A DNA stretch of 64,000 bases from Cervus elaphus (GCF_910594005.1 NC_057848.1:133248155-133312154), one strand, 5' to 3'; positions 1-9,976 are shown, numbered from the stretch's first letter. Translations and numbers: made by a program. The notes: generated from the letters alone by a model not told the origin.

Positions 1-99
1 TAGGCCAGCCAACCTTACCTGAATATTAAGGCCAGGCTTGGAGTTACAAACACCTCACCACAGTGGAAGCAGAGAGAAGACAGACATACTTGATCAAAT

Positions 100-182
100 T
101 TCTCTAATACTCATCAACCGTGTGCCTTTATAACCTCATCAACTCTACCCAGCAGGTTCCTCATCTGTGAAACAAGGATATT
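100..182 (+). repeat. MIR SINE, left part
   Basis: The phrase around 150-178 (cctcatctgtgaaacaagga) matches the MIR core region. The element appears to resume near 2117, where 'attgttgtgaggatcaaatgag' is the next part of MIR, so an L1/BovB composite has split it. Bases 1-99 hold nothing I recognise. Confidence 0.5.
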
Positions 183-304
183 AAATTAACATATACACAC
201 TACTATATGTAAAATAGATCATCAAAAGTACCTACCACAAGGTAGGTATACCACAAGGAACTCTACTCAATACTGTAATCTGAAAAATAGATATATCTAT
301 GTTG
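183..304 (+). mobile_element. L1 3' UTR, left part (artiodactyl type)
   Basis: It resembles the terminal 3' UTR of ruminant L1 ('ctactcaatactgtaat', then 'aatagatatat'). The same L1 continues at 2025-2115 with the 'cacctgaaactaacacaacattg'-type end, so the BovB between them inserted into it. Confidence 0.6.
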
Positions 305-656
305 ATGTTGTTCTGTCACTAAGTCATATCCAACTCTGCAACTCCATGGACTGATGTATGCCAGGTTCCTCTGTCCTCCACTGTCTCCCAGAGTTTGCTC
401 AAATTCATATTCATTGAATTGGTGATACTATCTTACTACCTCACCTCATTCTCTGCCTCCCCCTTCTTCTTTTGCCTTCAGTCTTTCCCAGCATCAGTGT
501 CTTTTCCAATGAGCTGGCTCTTCGAATCAAATGGCCAAAGTATTGGAGCTTCAGCTTTAGCAACAATCCTTCCAATGAATATTCAGTGTTGACTTCCTTT
601 GGGATTAACTAGCTTGATCTCCGTGCAGTCCAAGGTATTCTCAAGAATCTTCTCCA

Positions 657-792
657 AAATTCTGTTCTGTACATCTGTGTCTCTTTTTCTGTTTTGCATA
701 TAGGGTTATTGTTACCATCTTTCTAAATTCCATATATATGCATTAGTATATTGTATTAGTCTTTATCTTTCTGGCTTACTTCAAAAAAAAAA
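657..792 (-). mobile_element. Short L1 3' UTR insertion with A-tail inside BovB
   Basis: The block interrupts continuous BovB sequence and is flanked by a perfect 14-bp direct repeat AAGAATCTTCTCCA at 643-656 and 793-806. About 125 bp is L1 3' UTR sequence in antisense, yet it ends in a run of A on the plus strand. The flanking repeat marks it as retroposed after the BovB. Confidence 0.75.
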
Positions 793-833
793 AAGAATCT
801 TCTCCAGCACCACAATTTGAAAGCATCAATTCT

Positions 834-1990
834 TCAGTGCTCAGCCTTCTTTATGGTCCAACTCTCACATCCATAAATAACTACTGGAAAAACTATAGCT
901 TTGACTATATGGACCTTTGGCAGTAAAGTGTTGTCTCTGCTTTTTAATATGCTGTCTAGGTTTGTCATAGCTTTTCTTCCAAGATGCAAACATCTTTTAA
1001 TTTCATGGCTGTAGTCACTGTCCACAGTGATTTTGGAGCCCAAGAAAATAAAATCTGTCACTGTGTCTACTTTTTCCCCATCTATTTGTCATGAAGTGAT
1101 GGGATGAGATGCCATGATCGTAGTTTTCTGACACTGAGTTTTAAGCCAGCTTTTGCACTCTCCTCTTTCACTCTCATCAAGAGGCTCTCTAGTTCCTCTT
1201 CATTTTCTATCATTAAAGTGCTATCATCTGCATATCTGAGGCTGTGGATATTTCTCCCAGCAATCTTGATTCTAGCTTGTGATTTATCCAGCCCAGCATT
1301 TAGCATGATGCACTCTGCCTAGAAGTTAAATAAGCAGGCTGACAAAAAGCAGCATCATCAAACTCCTTTCCCAATTTTGAACCAGTCAGTTGTTCCATGT
1401 ATGGTTCTAACTGTTGCTTTTTGACCTGCAAACAGGTTTCTCAGCGGATGGGTAACATGGTCTGGTACTCCCAACTCTTTAAGAATTTCCCTCAGTTTGC
1501 TGTGATTCACACAGTCAAAGGCTTTAGTGTAATCAATGAAGCAAAAGTAGATGAATTTCCCTGCTTTCTCCATGATCCAACGAATGTTGGCAATTTGATC
1601 TCTGGTTCCTCTACCTCTTTGAAATCCAGCTTATACATCTGGAAGTTCTCAGTTCAAATACTGCTGAAGCCTAACTTGAAGGATTTTGAGCACAACTTTG
1701 CTAGCATGCGAAATGAGGACAATTATATGGTAGTTTGAACATTCTTTGGCATAGCCCTTCTTTGAGATTGGAATGAAAACTGACCTTTTCCAGTCTTGTG
1801 ATCATTGCAGTTTTCCAAATTTGCTGACATATGAGTGCAGCACTTTAACAGCATCATCTTTTAGGATTTTAAATAGCTCAGCTGAAATTCTGTTACTTCC
1901 ACTAGCTTTGTTCATAGTAATGCTTCCTAAGGCCCACTTGACTTCACAATCCAGGATGATCAGCCTTAGGTAAGTGACCACACCATTATC
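834..1990 (-). pseudogene. BovB reverse transcriptase ORF2 remnant
   Basis: This is the decayed central and C-terminal part of the BovB ORF2 polyprotein (endonuclease plus reverse transcriptase that copies the LINE RNA at its target). Reading leftward, the translations show the 'FCFIDYTKAFDCVNH' finger/palm motif (1358-1573), the catalytic 'RYADD' box of the RT (ORF 1082-1306) and the downstream 'SDFIFLGSKIT' and 'YGCESWTIKKAE' segments (834-1061). The endonuclease is absent because of 5' truncation. The pieces lie in different frames separated by stops, so no product is expected. The YADD catalytic motif itself is intact in this copy. Confidence 0.85.
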
Positions 1991-2024
1991 CAGGTCATTA
2001 AGATCTTTTTTTGTATAGTTCTTC

Positions 2025-2115
2025 CTTGCATCTGTATGTATAACTAAATCACTTTGCTATATACCTGAAACTAACACAACATTGTAAATTGAATATACTC
2101 CAATATAAAGTTTTC
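2025..2115 (+). mobile_element. L1 3' UTR, right part
   Basis: It carries the ruminant L1 terminus ('gaaactaacacaacattgtaa', then 'atactccaatat'). It continues the L1 sequence left at 304. An 11-bp direct repeat AAAAGTACCTA occurs at 224-234 and 2117-2127 and may be the target duplication of this L1, but the left copy falls within L1-like sequence, so that is ambiguous. Confidence 0.65.
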
Positions 2116-2210
2116 TAAAAGTACCTATTCTATAGAATTGTTGTGAGGATCAAATGAGAAAAATGCATGGAAGTGAGATAGCATCTAGCTTATTGTCAAC
2201 ATCAATGGCA
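2116..2210 (+). repeat. MIR SINE, right part
   Basis: The core 'attgttgtgaggatcaaatgag' is typical of MIR just after the 'cctcatctgt' segment seen at 150. The two pieces are read as one MIR split by the composite L1/BovB insertion. Confidence 0.55.
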
Positions 2211-2394
2211 ATTGTTACCACCATCTTCACTGTCATCATCTAGCAACCTCTCCCACATTCTGAATTAATTCTGTGGATAAGAAAACAAATTGGTGTACCT
2301 GTTCCTTTATACACTGGCAAGATCTGCACAGGATGCCAGTGGTCTCATTTTCCTCCCTGTTTCTCCTGTATTCATCTACCCTCTCCGGGGCTGC

Positions 2395-2800
2395 ACAACT
2401 CACTTCCCAGATGACCTCTGAACCCGAATTTCATCCTAGCTTCTCCTTTTCCTTTCTCCCTACATCTAATATACTGCTAATTTTGTGGTCTATTATCTGT
2501 GCTCTCTACTTTATTTTTGTGGCCCAGAACCTATTTCACAGGCTCACCAGATCCTGTCTCAACTCCTATCACAGCTTTCCAGGTGGGCATGTGACTCCAG
2601 GGAACCCCAACTTCAGCCCACCTTCCACACAGCATCAGTGTTACTCTCTAGAATAAAATCATACCACTTCTTTACTTTAAAAGTCCTGGGATTCCCCATG
2701 TCTCCTTGCTGCATGAGACCCTTCTAAACCTGCCACCTGCTTGCCTGTTCAATCTCATCTTCTTCCACTTGTTTCCTACTGACACGCTCCCTGTGTCTGT
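2395..2800 (+). repeat. L2 LINE relic
   Basis: There are weak but ordered matches to the L2 3' region, for example the 'ccacacagcatcagtgttactct' and 'ctttaaaagtcctgggattcccc' segments. The 127-codon frame at 2273-2656 lies largely across it and has no protein signature. Confidence 0.45.
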
Positions 2801-4523
2801 TTCAATCACAGGTACCTATCTGCTGCTTCCCTGGCCAACCTATAGAACTAAGAGTGAGGAAAAAATGCTTATTGTCATGAACTACTAAGATCTAAGAAGT
2901 TGCTTTATAAAAAGCAGCATTCTCTCAGCAGAAATATGACTAATATGTGAACAGAAATTGTAAATGAATAACCAGGTATTGCGCTAAAATATTCTTCCCC
3001 CGATATAACATCTATAGCTTAATTTCACTCCAAAATAAAGTCATGGATTTAAAAATTCACACATAAACATATATGGAGAGGGAAACCATATTATGTTGTC
3101 CTTGGGAAACATTTGCTAAATCTGTATTTTATACACCCACAACTTAATCACCATTAGCAGGAGCAATTTTCTTTTTTAAAATACCATAGTAAAGTTTTAA
3201 AGAATAAAAATTATGACTGAAGAAAAATCAGAGGCAAGAAAAATGCAGAGGAAATGGTACTTAATAAAAAAAACCTGAGAAGTAACACAAAATGGGGCCA
3301 ATTTAGGTTGATTGAAAGAAGCAGGATAAAGGAAAGGAAGCTCAGAAAAATAGATAGCCATGAGGATCTCTGAATAAGAGGTCCTCAAAAGGGCAGGAAG
3401 AATGAAAAGCCGAGCAGCACCCTGGAAGTGGATCTGAGCCCAGTGAGTCACCTAAGAGAGGTGAGTACTGTGGCTGGGTAAGAAGGTCTGGGTCATGGGA
3501 GAACAGTGTTCCTGAGTAGAGGTAGCCATTTAATTCTCTTGGGCATTTATCTGAGAGCCTTAATGGATGCTAGAAGATCATTTTGCCCACATTAGCTACT
3601 AAGGAGACTTGACCCTTAATGAGAGGCAACATTGGGTACATTAATCATCCTGCTAATGGCCTAACCTCTTTGATAATGTCACATAGACAGTTCTTTTCCC
3701 TGATTGGCTTTGAATTGTCCCTGCCCTGGCAATAACTGTATATTGTTTCTCTTGCCTTGTTTCTAGGAAGGAAGGAAAAGAGAGAGGGAGGGAGGAGACA
3801 GGAGGCAGCAAGAGCAAACTATAACTCACTCTTGGTAACTACTAGACTCCATGAATGAGGCAGTGTTGGTATCTTGGGAGTTACCAGCAAAGTAAAGACG
3901 TCTTGTTTAGTTCCTAGGGGCATCTGTGCATACTCTGAATTACCTTGATCTTCAGTCTGAATGAGAGGACTTGATGTGTTTCACAACTTGGGGTCCATAT
4001 CCAATTTGTAGCAAAGACTCCTTGGATCCTTGCTGGAAAAACAGAGAGAGCAGGATAAAACCAGTTATAATTACTCATCAAAGGGAAAAAATTATTTCAT
4101 CCAGCCTTTCCAGGTAATTAACATGACATCATCTAAAAGCCCATGGTGTGAAATGGGTACTACCATGGAGGACTGATCTCAGTTCTCTAGGTTCTTCATT
4201 TCAACATAAACTTTGAATAAATAGAAGAAAAGAAAGCAAATATGGTATTGTTTGTTATTTGGATGGTTTAAAACTTTCCATCCTGGAAATTACATCTAAG
4301 AATAATAAGATACCAATGTCTGTTGAAAAGATCTAATTCTGTTGAATTCCAAGTTTTTATGGACTATAAGGTGCTAAATCCTTGGGAACTGGTTTTAAAA
4401 GTCCTTTGTATCCAGAGCATGTAAATAAACAAATATATCTCCCACATCAACAGGAAATTCCCTGGCTAATTTTGGAAATGGGCATTGATGGCACTAATGG
4501 CAGCATCCTGGTTTAGCATATGT
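2801..4523. other. No recognisable feature
   Basis: This is A+T-rich unique-looking DNA with no coding signature, conserved repeat or RNA gene that I can identify on either strand. A purine-rich patch occurs at about 3768-3800. Confidence 0.5.
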
Positions 4524-4603
4524 AAGTTCAATTATGATAGAATAAGTTCAATTATGATGGGATAAGTTTAATTATGATGGAATAAGTTCAATTATGATGG
4601 AAT
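4524..4603 (+). repeat. Minisatellite, 4 x 20 bp
   Basis: Four head-to-tail copies of a 20-bp unit, AAGTTCAATTATGATGGAAT, with exact period 20 and one or two substitutions per copy (A/G at unit position 16, A/G at 18 and C/T at 6). The flanks drop sharply to nonrepetitive sequence. Confidence 0.95.
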
Positions 4604-4959
4604 ATGTTATAAACTGCAGTGGTCAATTTTAGAAAACATTATTACTTGTATTAGAAAAAAATTTAATGGTAAAAATATAATAATTCAGGACTTTAAATGA
4701 AAAAAAAATGCCTTAACATTCCAACAATTCCTAACATAATAGAATAAGCAAAATAAAATCGAGAAGAGAGTGAATCAGTTTCTCCTACAGGCCTTAGTCC
4801 CCATTTTTAAAATAAAAGGCATGGGCCAGAAAATGTCTAAGTTGCTTCCTGGTGGCAAAAGACGAAGAGCTCCAAGTCTGTGTGTGAACACAGGTTAAGG
4901 GGAAACCCTCCTGCCTGCAGCCAGAGCTCCTGTAATTCTGGCAGTCCACTTTTATCCCC
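4604..4959. other. No recognisable feature
   Basis: A+T-rich sequence with an oligo-A run near 4700. No repeat family or coding potential is apparent. Confidence 0.45.
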
Positions 4960-5165
4960 CACCTCACTCCATTTTGCCTTAAATCACACAGTTCACCAGG
5001 AACCCTTCCACTATACCAGGACCAGTTTTCTCAACCCATTTATGGACTTTCACCAGGTTACTCCTTTCATTTGGAATGTCATCCCTACATCACTTAAATT
5101 CCATTTTTTTCCTTCAAGGCCACAGCTCGCTGTTTGCTTCTTCTGTGAAGCTTTGCCTGAATAGA
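4960..5165 (+). repeat. L2 LINE relic
   Basis: The order 'cctttcatttggaatgtcat', then 'ccttcaaggccacagctc', then 'tgtgaagctttgcctga' follows the L2 3' region. The 94-codon frame at 4880-5164 is a by-product of this relic. Confidence 0.6.
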
Positions 5166-5257
5166 CCAGTTCTGGCTCTTTCATCTTTCTGAGCTATTGT
5201 TTGTCTGATCTACAGTGTTATGACATATAGTCCACTATTTACTGTGGATGTTTCATT

Positions 5258-5407
5258 TAGTTTAAGAGCTTGGGCTGTGGAACCAGGCTCCCATATTCAA
5301 ATCTCATCTATACCACTTATTTACCTTAAGACCTTGGGCAATTGGTTAACGTCAATTAACCTCTTTATATCTTGGTTCCATCACTTGTAAACTGGGGATA
5401 ATGTGAT
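5258..5407 (+). repeat. MIR SINE
   Basis: It has the full MIR order: 'gagcttgggctgtgga', 'accttgggcaattggttaac', 'aacctctttata', 'cacttgtaaactggggata'. Confidence 0.8.
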
Positions 5408-5694
5408 ATACACTTCAGAAGTTCTGTGTCATGGAACTATTTCTGCCAAATCATCTTAAGTAAGTCCACTGAGAATGTTTCAAGAAATGTGTTCAGCATT
5501 CTCCAGTGTCAACATTATATAACATTTTTGTGGTCTATTTAAAACTGTATAGGTATACAGTATTATTTTAATACACCCATGTCCATGTAAGCAATTAAAA
5601 TACAAATGAATGAATAACATAGTCTCACCACCTAGAGATAATTTTTGTTCAAAATGTTGCATTTATTCTTACAAATATTCTTTCACAAATTGTG

Positions 5695-6221
5695 GTAGTT
5701 TTAAAATATGTTCACAAAGTCTCTAAGACTACTGCAGAAGGCAGAGCCTAATTCCCTTCCCACTGAGAGTGGGTCAGATTTAGCTTGTCTAGCTGTTAAA
5801 ATGTGGTGATGTGTGATTTCTGAAACTCGGTCATAAAAAGCATTGCATCTCTCTTGCTCTCTGCTTTCTCCCTCTCATCCCCTCTCCCTCTCTCTTTGTC
5901 TCACCACTCTCTCTGTGGGAGCCAGCTGCCATATGGGGACATTCAAGCAGCACAATAAAGTGGCATATATGGCAAAGAACTGAGGCTTCCTGCCAACAAC
6001 CACATGAGTGCTCCATCTTGGAAGCAGATCCTCCATCCCCAGTCAAGTCTTCAGAGACTGCAGCCCTAGCCAACATTGTGACTCCAATAACATGAGCAAC
6101 CCTGAGCTGGTACCACCCAGTCAAGCCATTCCCAAATTCCAGACACACAGAAACTATGAGATTATGTTGTTTTAGGCCACTAAGTTTTGGGGTAATTTGT
6201 TGAGCAGCAATAAATAACTAA
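5695..6221 (+). repeat. MaLR LTR, MLT1-type
   Basis: It ends with 'aggccactaagttttggggt', 'aatttgttgagcagcaat' and 'aactaatacac', the signature 3' terminus of MLT1-like LTRs. The body shows the same family order ('gagagtgggtcaga', 'ctcggtcataaaaag', 'agccagctgccat'). The antisense 105-codon frame at 5831-6148 is incidental. Confidence 0.65.
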
Positions 6222-6259
6222 TACACACACACACATACACACACACACACAAACACACA
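6222..6259. repeat. (CA)n microsatellite
   Basis: An interrupted CA run lies directly after the MLT1-like terminus and probably grew from its terminal TACACA. Confidence 0.9.
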
Positions 6260-6329
6260 GTGTTCTCCTGCCTCACAGAATTAATCACATACTGTATATA
6301 TAGAAACCTCATGTTTATTGATCTTTCCA

Positions 6330-6445
6330 CCCCTACAGTAGAAACTGCTTGGGAAAAGGGAATGTTTAGTTCTTAGCTGTTATATCCAGTGCCTAGCACA
6401 CTGCCTGCCATATTGTAAAGTTCAGAGCCTCTTTAATGAATAAAT
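6330..6445 (+). repeat. L2 3' end relic
   Basis: 'ccagtgcctagcacactgcctg' followed by 'aatgaataaatgag' matches the L2 3' terminal segment. Confidence 0.6.
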
Positions 6446-7423
6446 GAGAGTGTGACTAATGCAGAAATAGAAGGAAAAGTGGAAGACCATTGTTGAAAGA
6501 TGTGGCCATGAAAGAAGGGAAGTAGTAGGATCATAGTGAGTTAGAAGATTAAAGTCAAGTGAAGGAGGACTGATTCAAAACCTGGTCCTGAGACTGTCTA
6601 AGCTGAAACTAAGGATGGACCCAACATCAGGATTTGAACTCGGTTATAAAGACAAAATCGGCATCTGTCTTGGCCCTTGGAAGGCAAAAAATAAATAAAA
6701 CATATCATTTCTGGTATCTTTTTATTTACACTAATCAAAGGTCATATGAGAATATATAGATTACCCTGATATTTAGTCAACATAACACTTGTGAATGAAT
6801 AAGACATATAATTCTGATTTATTGTCATTATCAGAATGTTCACATTCAAATTCTAGATGTATTTGGAGAGAAGCATTCTAGATATAACTTGGAGTAAAAA
6901 AAAAAAAAACTCATGGGCTTTACATATTGAAATTCTTTCAAACTGTTGAAGCATAAATGTATATTCATCTTCACAAAACTTAAATACTACTACAATTGAT
7001 GATGATGTGAAAGCTGTTAATTTTATATTCAAAGACAATTATTAAGTATTTTTAAATAGTTATGTAAGTAGGGACATAGATTGACAATTTATACCATATT
7101 AACTATGAGTATTCATTGATAAATTAATGAAGAAGATTAATTCCTCTCTAAAGCAGCAAGCATTTTATACAGACTTAAATAGAAGGCCAAATAACAGAGA
7201 TTAAACTATATCATAAGTCTATGCTTTCAGGGATTGATTTCAGTGCTATCATTTATACTATTAAACTAGATAATACAACTGTTTCTGAACAGTTAAGAAA
7301 GCAACTTTCTCAAGAATGCACAGAGCTTTTTGAAGGTGACTGCTTCAACTGAAGTGTATCACCATGACCAAAGTTCAAGTCCAACAGATGAGGAATAGAT
7401 ATCCTTAGACTTATCTGGTTACT
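6446..7423. other. No recognisable feature
   Basis: A+T-rich DNA with an A-run at 6897-6909. No protein, RNA or repeat family is recognised. Confidence 0.45.
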
Positions 7424-7435
7424 AGTAGAGAGAAG

Positions 7436-7599
7436 CACATTGCTAAGTTGCTTCAGTTGTGTCCGACTCTTTGTGACTGCAGGAACTGTAGCCCACCAGG
7501 CTCCTCTGTCCATGGGATTCTCCAGGCAAGAATACTGAAGTTGGGTTGCCATTTCCTACTCCAGGGAATCTTCCCAAACCAGGGATCGAACCCACATCT
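7436..7599 (-). mobile_element. Bov-tA-type SINE, part 1 (split by ERV)
   Basis: It is antisense, with the SINE tail region at the left. The familiar 'tccgactctttgtgac', 'ccaccaggctcctctgtcca' and 'agggatcgaaccca' segments are present. It breaks off at 7599 and resumes at 15004. The whole SINE is bracketed by a 12-bp target duplication, AGTAGAGAGAAG at 7424-7435 and AGTAGAGAAAAG at 15063-15074 (one mismatch). Confidence 0.92.
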
Positions 7600-7655
7600 T
7601 GAGAGAGTCAATTCCTAGGCAGATTGATAAGAAGTCTGGGGGTCCCTGGGGAGAG

Positions 7656-7711
7656 AGGGGTCTGGGGTTCTCGAGGAGGAGATAGGGGTCTGGAATTCTC
7701 AAGGAGGAGAA
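7656..7711 (+). repeat. 28-bp tandem duplication in 5' LTR
   Basis: Two copies starting 'aggggtctgg' at 7656 and 7684. The 3' LTR has only one, so the duplication arose after, or was private to, this LTR. Confidence 0.75.
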
Positions 7712-7921
7712 AAGTACAAATGTGTTTTGCTTTTGTTTTTGTTTTTCTCTCTACATTCCTTAGTCTTAGTCACATAAAATTTTTTTTTCTTTAAGCCTGG
7801 AACTGATGATTACACAACAAACAACTCAGTTTAAACTCTGTACTAGGCATTATATAACAACAATGTATCCTGCTTGAGGACAGTTTCTCCTTCCTGAAAA
7901 CCTTCTGACTAATCCTGATAT

Positions 7922-8597
7922 TCTGATTGGTTCAACTGTCAGGAAAATTCGTAAGACTTTGAAATGGCGGGGGGGATGGAAAAGAAAAAATGATGACTTA
8001 ATGTCCTGTCTCCAGAATCACTGCAGATGGTGATTGCAGCCATGAAATTAAAAGACGCTTACTCCTTGGAAGGAAAGTTATGACCAACCTAGACAGCATA
8101 TTAAAAAGCAGAGACATTACTTTGCCAACAGAGGCCCATCTGATCAGGGCTATGGTTTATCCAGTGGTCATGTATGGATGTGAGAATTGGACTGTGAAGA
8201 AAGCTGAGCGCCGAAGAATTGATGCTTTTGAACTATGGGGTTGGAGAAGACTCTTGAGAGTCCCTTGGACTGCAAGGAGATCCAACCAGTCCATCCTAAA
8301 GGAGATCAGTCCTGGGTGTTCATTGGAAGGACTGATGCTGAAGCTGAAACTCCAGTACTTTGGCCACCTCATGCGAAGAGTTGACTCATTGGAAAAGACC
8401 CTGATGCTGGCAGGGATTGGGGGCAGGAGGAGGAGGGGACGACAGAGGATGAGATGGCTGGATGGCATCACCGACCTGATGGGCATGAGTTTGAGTAAAC
8501 TCCGGGAGTTTGTGATGGACAGGGAAGCCTGGCATGCTGCAATTCATGGGGTCGCAAAGAGTCGGACACGACTGAGCGACTGAACTGAACTGAACTG
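7922..8597 (+). mobile_element. BovB LINE 3' end inserted in ERV 5' LTR
   Basis: It interrupts LTR sequence that is continuous in the 3' LTR. An 11-bp perfect target duplication AATCCTGATAT lies at 7911-7921 and 8598-8608. The 3' end has the BovB-type (TGAAC)n tail instead of poly-A. Recognisable BovB begins only near 8002; the first 80 bp or so (7922-8001) does not look like BovB. Confidence 0.93.
8080..8583 (+). pseudogene. BovB ORF2 C-terminal fragment, 167 codons open
   Basis: This is the C-terminal part of the BovB reverse-transcriptase protein, downstream of the catalytic RT core. It has no catalytic YADD motif and no endonuclease because the element is 5'-truncated. Recognisable segments in order are 'MTNLDSILKSRD', 'VMYGCENWTVKKAE', 'LRVPWTARRSNQSILKEI', 'LMRRVDSLEKTLMLAGIGG', an Arg-rich stretch and the family's terminal 'HGVAKSRTRLSD' before the stop. 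The frame is uninterrupted to the natural stop, in contrast to the copies at 305-2024 and 61613-63690, which fits a younger insertion. It has no promoter or start of its own apart from a fortuitous Met, so expression is not expected. Confidence 0.9.
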
Positions 8598-8762
8598 AAT
8601 CCTGATATCTTAGAATGTATGCTATGGGAGTGGGTCTGATAGGCTCTTTCTATTGTTAAATTCTAATCCTGTTATCCCAAAATGTAAGTTATGGGAGTGG
8701 GTCTGGTAAAATTTTTGCAACCTTGAGACATTCTTTTCATTTGTAATAGCTGATTTTAAAAG

Positions 8763-8769
8763 TATATAA
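8763..8769 (+). promoter_or_regulatory. TATA box of 5' LTR
   Basis: TATATAA about 200 bp before the LTR end, at the same relative place as TATATAA at 14791-14797 in the 3' LTR. It would drive the proviral transcript starting roughly 25-30 bp downstream. Confidence 0.7.
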
Positions 8770-8851
8770 TTCCCTTGCTAAAGAAAGGGGCACTCTCCAT
8801 CCCCCTTCTGATGTCTATGTCAGAAGCTTTCTCTATCCCTTTTTATACTTT

Positions 8852-8857
8852 ATTAAA
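8852..8857 (+). promoter_or_regulatory. Poly-A signal (ATTAAA) of 5' LTR
   Basis: ATTAAA here aligns with AATAAA at 14886-14891 in the 3' LTR. The spacing after TATA defines a short R region, as in gammaretroviruses. Confidence 0.65.
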
Positions 8858-8968
8858 ACTCTGCTATATAAAAGCTCTTGAGTGATCAAGCCTTGTCCCT
8901 GGTCCCAAAGTTAAATCTTCTTCTTTGGCGATCACGAATCTGACACCGTTCACCGTAAGCTATCATCT

Positions 8969-8986
8969 TGGGGGCTCATCCAGGAT
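8969..8986 (+). promoter_or_regulatory. Primer-binding site, tRNA-Pro type
   Basis: TGGGGGCTCATCCAGGAT, three bases after the LTR. It matches 16 of 18 bases of the complement of the tRNA-Pro 3' end used by many gammaretroviruses; both differences are G-to-A. Confidence 0.9.
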
Positions 8987-8995
8987 CTTCATGAC

Positions 8996-9004
8996 AAGGT
9001 AAGA
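8996..9004 (+). promoter_or_regulatory. Probable 5' splice donor
   Basis: AAG/GTAAGA lies ten bases after the primer site, the position of the donor for the spliced env message in simple retroviruses. Use is inferred from context. Confidence 0.55.
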
Positions 9005-9976
9005 ACTCTCAGAGCTCTAGCCACTCTGCTTTCTCAGTATACACATCTTCTGCTTTACTAACTCTTCGGTGTGCTTATGTGAATGAATGACACACTTTGC
9101 GTGAAGCAAGGGGTGAACCCTGCTCTGTGGTTTGACTGTGCCTTGTAATGACTGAAGGCAGCCCCAAAAAGGGGAGCCTTGTCTGGAGGTTATACCAACC
9201 AGCCAATGGCAAGAGACACCCAAGGTCCCTGTGAGGGGAGCGACCAGACATGGGCAAAGCATGTGGGCTGAACTTTCCTTTCTCAGTCAGCTTTTCCTGG
9301 TCTCTTTGACCATTTCAAAATTGCGTGGGAAATTAGAACTACTAACCTAATCTGTCAGATCATAGACTTTCAATGGACTTGTGATTCATGCCATTACTAT
9401 GTACTTTACTTAGACGACAAGCTTGGTAGTCATGGGAACCCAGACTTGCTAGCAAACATGAGGTTTCTAAGAACATAGGTTCAGAATCGCAGCTTGGGAG
9501 TACAGTGGGCTTCTTCCTTTCAAAGTACTAGCTCTTAGTGGACTAGATAAAGCTCTCCAGTGGTTTACTGATGTGGCAATGATTCATTGCTTCTACTGCG
9601 GTCAGGGCTTTACTCAGAAATGTGAACGGGGACACGTAAGATGGATGCTTCATGCTTCCTCTAGTAGTACTAGCTTACAGCTTGGGAAACATTCTGGGGA
9701 ACTACTCTGGCAAATCAAACAAAGGTCGTGGTGGTATGGAACTAGAAATCAATTCGGGATGCCATCAGGTCTAGCCCTGGTGCATCTTCACCCCGCCTCA
9801 TTGGTAGAACCAGGAGGGACGAGTAAGGTGCCTGTGTGGGTAAGAGACAGACTAAATCCAGCCAGAGAAGGGAAGCTTCAGTGGAAAGTCTGTCTACACC
9901 CCCACATAGAGCAGGAAGGGACGCCTCCGATGGAAGGAAGCAAAGGCACTGGTCACTGCTTTTTTCTTTCTTACAG
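9005..9976 (+). other. ERV leader region
   Basis: Nearly 1 kb lies between the primer site and the gag homology. No conserved domain is visible. An open frame of 150 codons at 9573-10025 overlaps it but does not resemble a retroviral protein. It ends with a pyrimidine-rich run and CAG (9960-9976) that looks like a splice acceptor immediately before gag. Confidence 0.6.

Larger units (their letters stand above)
305..2024 (-). mobile_element. BovB LINE, 5'-truncated, antisense
   Basis: The BovB 3' end lies at the left (ctaagtcatatccaactctg, the complement of the family's 3' terminus) and the reverse-transcriptase region runs leftward from about 2000. The element ends near 2024, where L1 sequence resumes, so it is 5'-truncated. 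It is interrupted at 657-792 by a small L1 insertion. Multiple stops and frameshifts make it nonfunctional. Confidence 0.85.
7600..8965 (+). mobile_element. ERV 5' LTR, split by BovB
   Basis: It starts TGAGAGAGTC and ends CTATCA. Without the BovB and the duplicated target it is about 679 bp, against 646 bp for the 3' LTR; most of the excess is a 28-bp tandem duplication at 7656-7711. It carries a TATA box and an ATTAAA signal at positions matching the 3' LTR. Confidence 0.93.

Noticed and set aside
4524..4603. Possible CRISPR-like array
   Set aside because: The units are adjacent without spacers and the DNA is mammalian; it is a minisatellite.
5831..6148. A 105-codon minus-strand frame
   Set aside because: It is wholly inside an MLT1-like LTR, in antisense, with no protein signature.
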